Positions 63,027 to 64,000 of a DNA stretch of 64,000 nucleotides are shown here, in pieces. The notes beneath the pieces are model-generated. The model worked only from the letters and a program-made list of their open reading frames with translations, ran no database searches and was not told the origin of the DNA. Source of the stretch: Hyphomonadaceae bacterium (GTDB lineage: Bacteria > Pseudomonadota > Alphaproteobacteria > Caulobacterales > Hyphomonadaceae); assembly GCA_024742355.1 (NCBI GenBank), contig JANSYM010000005.1, positions 1 through 64,000 on the forward strand. Direction: 5' to 3'. Made by a program: the position numbers and the translations under genes. How positions within the stretch are numbered: position 1 is the stretch's first letter; each line of letters opens with the position of its first letter.

Positions 63027-64000
63027 ATGGGGTTGCTCCAAACCATTAAACGCGAAGTCGGGACGATCCTGACACTTCAGAGAATGAAAAAATGGACCGA
63101 TGATATCGATCCGGACTCTGAAAACCTGGTCGCTGACGATTTCGAGCGCGTGGTTGATAAGTACCCCAACAATGTCGCCTGGCGTTTCGAGGGCAATCTC
63201 ACCACCTATGCCGAGATGGACGCCCTCGCCAATAAGGTGGCGAATTGGGGCCTCGGTCTCGGCCTGCAATCCGGCGATGCCGTCGCCCTGTTCATGGAGA
63301 ATCGGCCGGAATATGTCTCGATCTGGTATGGCCTGTCCAAGATCGGCGTCGTGGTCGGCCTAATCAATCACAATCTGACCGACAAGGCGCTCGCCCATTG
63401 CGTCAATATCGCCGACGCCAAGCTGATCATTACCGGCGCCGACCAAGACGAAGCCATTCGCAGCGCCGATGGCCTGTTTGAAGGCGATCCGAAAGTCTGG
63501 TCCTATGGCGGAGGCGAGGGCGAAGACTTACAGGCCGCCCTGGCCGGCGCGTCGGATCAGCGCCCCAGCCGCGAACATCGCGCCGCGCTGCGCGGCAAGG
63601 ATCTCTGCCTGTATGTCTACACGTCCGGCACCACTGGCCTGCCCAAGGCAGCACGCCTGACCCAGGCCCGCACGCAAGGCATGATGCGGTCTTTCATTGC
63701 GCCGTGTAAAATCACCTCGCGCGACCGGATCTACATCACCCTGCCGCTCTACCACGGCACAGGCGGCCTGTGCGGGGTCGGCCAGGCCCTGATGACGGGC
63801 GCCAGCATTGTCCTGCGCAAAAGATTCTCGGCTAGCCATTTCTGGGATGATGCCGCTGATCAGGGGGTCACTTCGATTGTCTATATTGGCGAGCTGTGCC
63901 GCTATCTCGTCAACTCGCCGGAGCATCCAAAAGAGCGCGCCCACCAGATCCGCACCGGGTTCGGCAACGGCTTGCGCCCGGATATCTGGGAAGAGTTCCT
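63027..64000 (+). CDS. Long-chain acyl-CoA synthetase, FATP type (partial)
   Basis: The gene starts at the ATG at 63027 (MGLLQTIKREVGTILT), after AAGAGGCGAG, and continues beyond the window; 324 codons are visible. The AMP-binding signature YTSGTTGLPKAARLTQAR (P-loop, about 199-216) and TLPLYHGTGGLCGVGQALM are typical. This resembles FATP/FadD6 very-long-chain acyl-CoA synthetases that couple fatty-acid uptake to activation. It is divergent from tesB. The missing C-terminal half, with the catalytic Lys, lies to the right of the window. Confidence 0.92.
   Translation, partial: MGLLQTIKREVGTILTLQRMKKWTDDIDPDSENLVADDFERVVDKYPNNVAWRFEGNLTTYAEMDALANKVANWGLGLGLQSGDAVALFMENRPEYVSIWYGLSKIGVVVGLINHNLTDKALAHCVNIADAKLIITGADQDEAIRSADGLFEGDPKVWSYGGGEGEDLQAALAGASDQRPSREHRAALRGKDLCLYVYTSGTTGLPKAARLTQARTQGMMRSFIAPCKITSRDRIYITLPLYHGTGGLCGVGQALMTGASIVLRKRFSASHFWDDAADQGVTSIVYIGELCRYLVNSPEHPKERAHQIRTGFGNGLRPDIWEEF

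Overview
This window is GC-rich, densely packed chromosomal DNA from an alphaproteobacterium, most likely of the Hyphomonadaceae/Maricaulales-Caulobacterales side. The evidence is the kind of genes (short PurL with separate PurQ, Suv3-type helicase next to an S4 protein and FdxA, group III truncated haemoglobin, Oar-like TonB receptor, many small lipoproteins) and sites such as a CtrA-type TTAA-N7-TTAAC box. No rRNA, tRNA, insertion sequence, prophage or CRISPR array was seen. About 62 protein genes are supported; one looks frameshifted and one runs off the right edge.

Layout. 1-5 kb: REP-like palindromes, four unrecognised genes, a DUF1579-like lipoprotein, a PAN-domain protein and an RluF/RsuA-type pseudouridine synthase. 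5-10.6 kb: purQ and purL, separated by a DUF418 membrane protein and a periplasmic protein, then an inverted pair of covarying REP hairpins. 10.7-19.7 kb: a Baeyer-Villiger-type monooxygenase, pheA, a membrane cytochrome c, an NlpC/P60 peptidase, MarR, a truncated haemoglobin, and a serC-GNAT-serA operon whose ribosome site sits in a leader hairpin. 19.7-29.3 kb: a PilJ-GGDEF-EAL protein, a frameshifted dienelactone-hydrolase-like gene, acyl-CoA carboxylase beta with an SGNH esterase, an SCP2 protein, an alpha/beta hydrolase, a twin-CDGSH protein, bacterioferritin, an M28 peptidase and a DUF1993 protein.

29.4-36.4 kb: one leftward run aguA-aguB-rhomboid-zapE (agmatine to putrescine plus membrane proteolysis and an AFG1-type ATPase), then a 1078-residue Oar-like TonB-dependent receptor preceded by a Pho-box-like sequence and a 5' stem-loop. 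36.6-42.2 kb: an ArnT-like glycosyltransferase and helicase-S4-TerB-fdxA. 42.3-45.6 kb: small envelope and secreted proteins, including a porin-like barrel. 45.7-48.7 kb: a leftward operon in which a TPP riboswitch is followed by a DUF1801 gene and a membrane protein gene before thiC.

48.8-52.2 kb: a TetR gene flanked by two CPBP proteases, then a probably autoregulated, nearly leaderless arsR with two AHSA1-domain genes. 52.3-64 kb: a LURP-one/Tubby-like protein overlapping a methyltransferase tail to tail, ArsC-like, DUF2164, secreted MBL-fold and repeat proteins, a NAGPA lipoprotein, a membrane-fused spermidine-synthase-like protein, a zinc-PLC/DUF4332 fusion with a CtrA-type site upstream, tesB, and the start of a FATP-type acyl-CoA synthetase.

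The observations most worth following are the TPP-riboswitch operon with two unrelated genes before thiC, the Pho box and competing stem-loops upstream of the Oar-like receptor, the serC leader, the leaderless ArsR promoter and the covarying REP pair. No wholly new multi-gene system is claimed.
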